A DNA stretch of 64,000 bases. Source: Aestuariibaculum lutulentum (GTDB taxonomy: Bacteria > Bacteroidota > Bacteroidia > Flavobacteriales > Flavobacteriaceae). A model generated the notes under the pieces. That model saw only the letters and a program-made list of their open reading frames with translations, searched no databases and had not been told where the DNA came from. The position numbers and the translations under genes are program-made. This document shows, piece by piece, positions 63,529 to 64,000 of the stretch; the first letter of the stretch is position 1, and the number at the start of each line of letters is the position of its first letter. The stretch is taken from NCBI RefSeq assembly GCF_032926325.1, contig NZ_CP136709.1, positions 1,879,501 through 1,943,500 of the forward strand. Direction: 5' to 3'.

Positions 63529-63945
63529 ATGTTATCTAAGAAAACAAAATACGGATTAAAGGCCCTTACTTTTATTGCGAGACAAGAAGGTGATGTGCCT
63601 GTGCAAGTTGGTGAAATTGCCAAAGGCGAGCAGATTCCGCAGAAATTCTTAGAAAGCATTCTACTTACTTTAAGAAAAGCGGGCGTTTTAGGATCTAAAA
63701 AAGGGAAACACGGCGGTTATTATTTACGTCATGAACCTTCTCAAATTAATATGGCCGATGTGATGCGTGTCTTAGAAGGTCCCATTGCTATGGTGCCATG
63801 TGTGAGTTTAAATTTCTACGAAAAATGCGACGATTGTGTTAACGAAGCGCAATGTAGCGTGCATAAACTCATGATTCAGGTGCGAGATAGTAATCTTAAC
63901 GTGTTTAAAAACACAACATTAGCTGACTTGTCTTTTTCAGAATAG
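63529..63945 (+). CDS. Rrf2 family transcriptional regulator
   Basis: The 138-residue product begins MLSKKTKYGLKALTFIARQE, with the winged-helix recognition region EQIPQKFLESILLTLRKAGV and KGKHGGYYLRHEPSQINMAD. Near residues 90-115 is a Cys-rich loop (PCVSLNFYEKCDDCVNEAQC), which in IscR/NsrR/RirA relatives can bind an Fe-S cluster. Four Cys are present rather than the usual three. The target genes are probably downstream, outside the window. CymR-like cysteine regulators are another branch. Confidence 0.9.
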   Translation: MLSKKTKYGLKALTFIARQEGDVPVQVGEIAKGEQIPQKFLESILLTLRKAGVLGSKKGKHGGYYLRHEPSQINMADVMRVLEGPIAMVPCVSLNFYEKCDDCVNEAQCSVHKLMIQVRDSNLNVFKNTTLADLSFSE

Positions 63946-64000
63946 CTAATAATTCTCAAAAAATCATATTCTTTTAAGAAATAATTTTCAGTTAAACTGA

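Overview
The window is a stretch of an AT-rich chromosome from a member of the Bacteroidota, most likely a marine Flavobacteriaceae bacterium (Formosa/Algibacter/Tamlana-like; inferred from gene content, not from a search). Supporting signs are a GLPGLI-family protein, a DUF5686/CarboxypepD_reg outer-membrane protein, a class II (long) ketol-acid reductoisomerase, an ArgF'-type (acetyl/succinyl-ornithine) carbamoyltransferase, GH29/GH88/DUF2264 carbohydrate genes, start codons without Shine-Dalgarno sequences, and promoter elements of the Bacteroidetes TAnnTTTG (-7) type. I see no phage, insertion sequence, CRISPR array or obvious genomic island.

Layout. 1-4.9 kb: etfB (cut by the left edge) diverges from pdhB across a spacer with a perfect 24-bp palindrome; then a large DUF5686 outer-membrane protein and a small secreted protein. 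5.1-10.9 kb: a tripartite RND efflux operon (lipoprotein adaptor, HAE1 pump, NodT-type outer-membrane channel). 11-22 kb: a lipoprotein, an M1 aminopeptidase, soluble and membrane pyrophosphatases side by side, an S9 peptidase, a PAP2 phosphatase, a deoxynucleoside kinase and a secreted unknown. 22.4-26.2 kb: GLPGLI protein, tRNA-Tyr, an alpha/beta-hydrolase lipoprotein and metK.

26.2-33.7 kb: metK and the ilvD-ilvB-ilvN-ilvC-ilvA operon diverge from a shared regulatory spacer. The metK side carries what I read as a SAM-II riboswitch with a competing 10-bp helix and an overlapping Met-containing mini-ORF. The ilv side carries an Ile-rich leader peptide followed by a textbook terminator/antiterminator pair. 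33.9-39 kb: gapN and two GH29 alpha-L-fucosidases.

39-50.6 kb: a merged arginine/proline operon (GNAT-argG-argC-proC-argD-proA-proB-argF'-argB-argE-argH) preceded by a 35-codon leader peptide ending in a cluster of Arg codons. 50.7-55.9 kb: acyltransferase 3, leuB and leuA, and an uncharacterised cytoplasmic helical-repeat protein. 56-60.9 kb: a SAM-I riboswitch with terminator, then a MetX-aspartokinase-homoserine dehydrogenase fusion whose kinase active site looks degenerate, and metZ. 61-64 kb: DUF2264 and GH88 genes and an Rrf2 regulator.

The recurring theme is cis-acting RNA control of amino-acid biosynthesis. Two SAM riboswitch classes, an Ile leader attenuator and an Arg leader peptide occur within 30 kb. 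A family of small hairpins with GAAA-like tetraloops sits in intercistronic gaps of the same operons. These RNA elements, the three-domain fusion with its altered kinase residues, and an ArgF' with Ala where known enzymes have Glu or Pro are the most interesting items.
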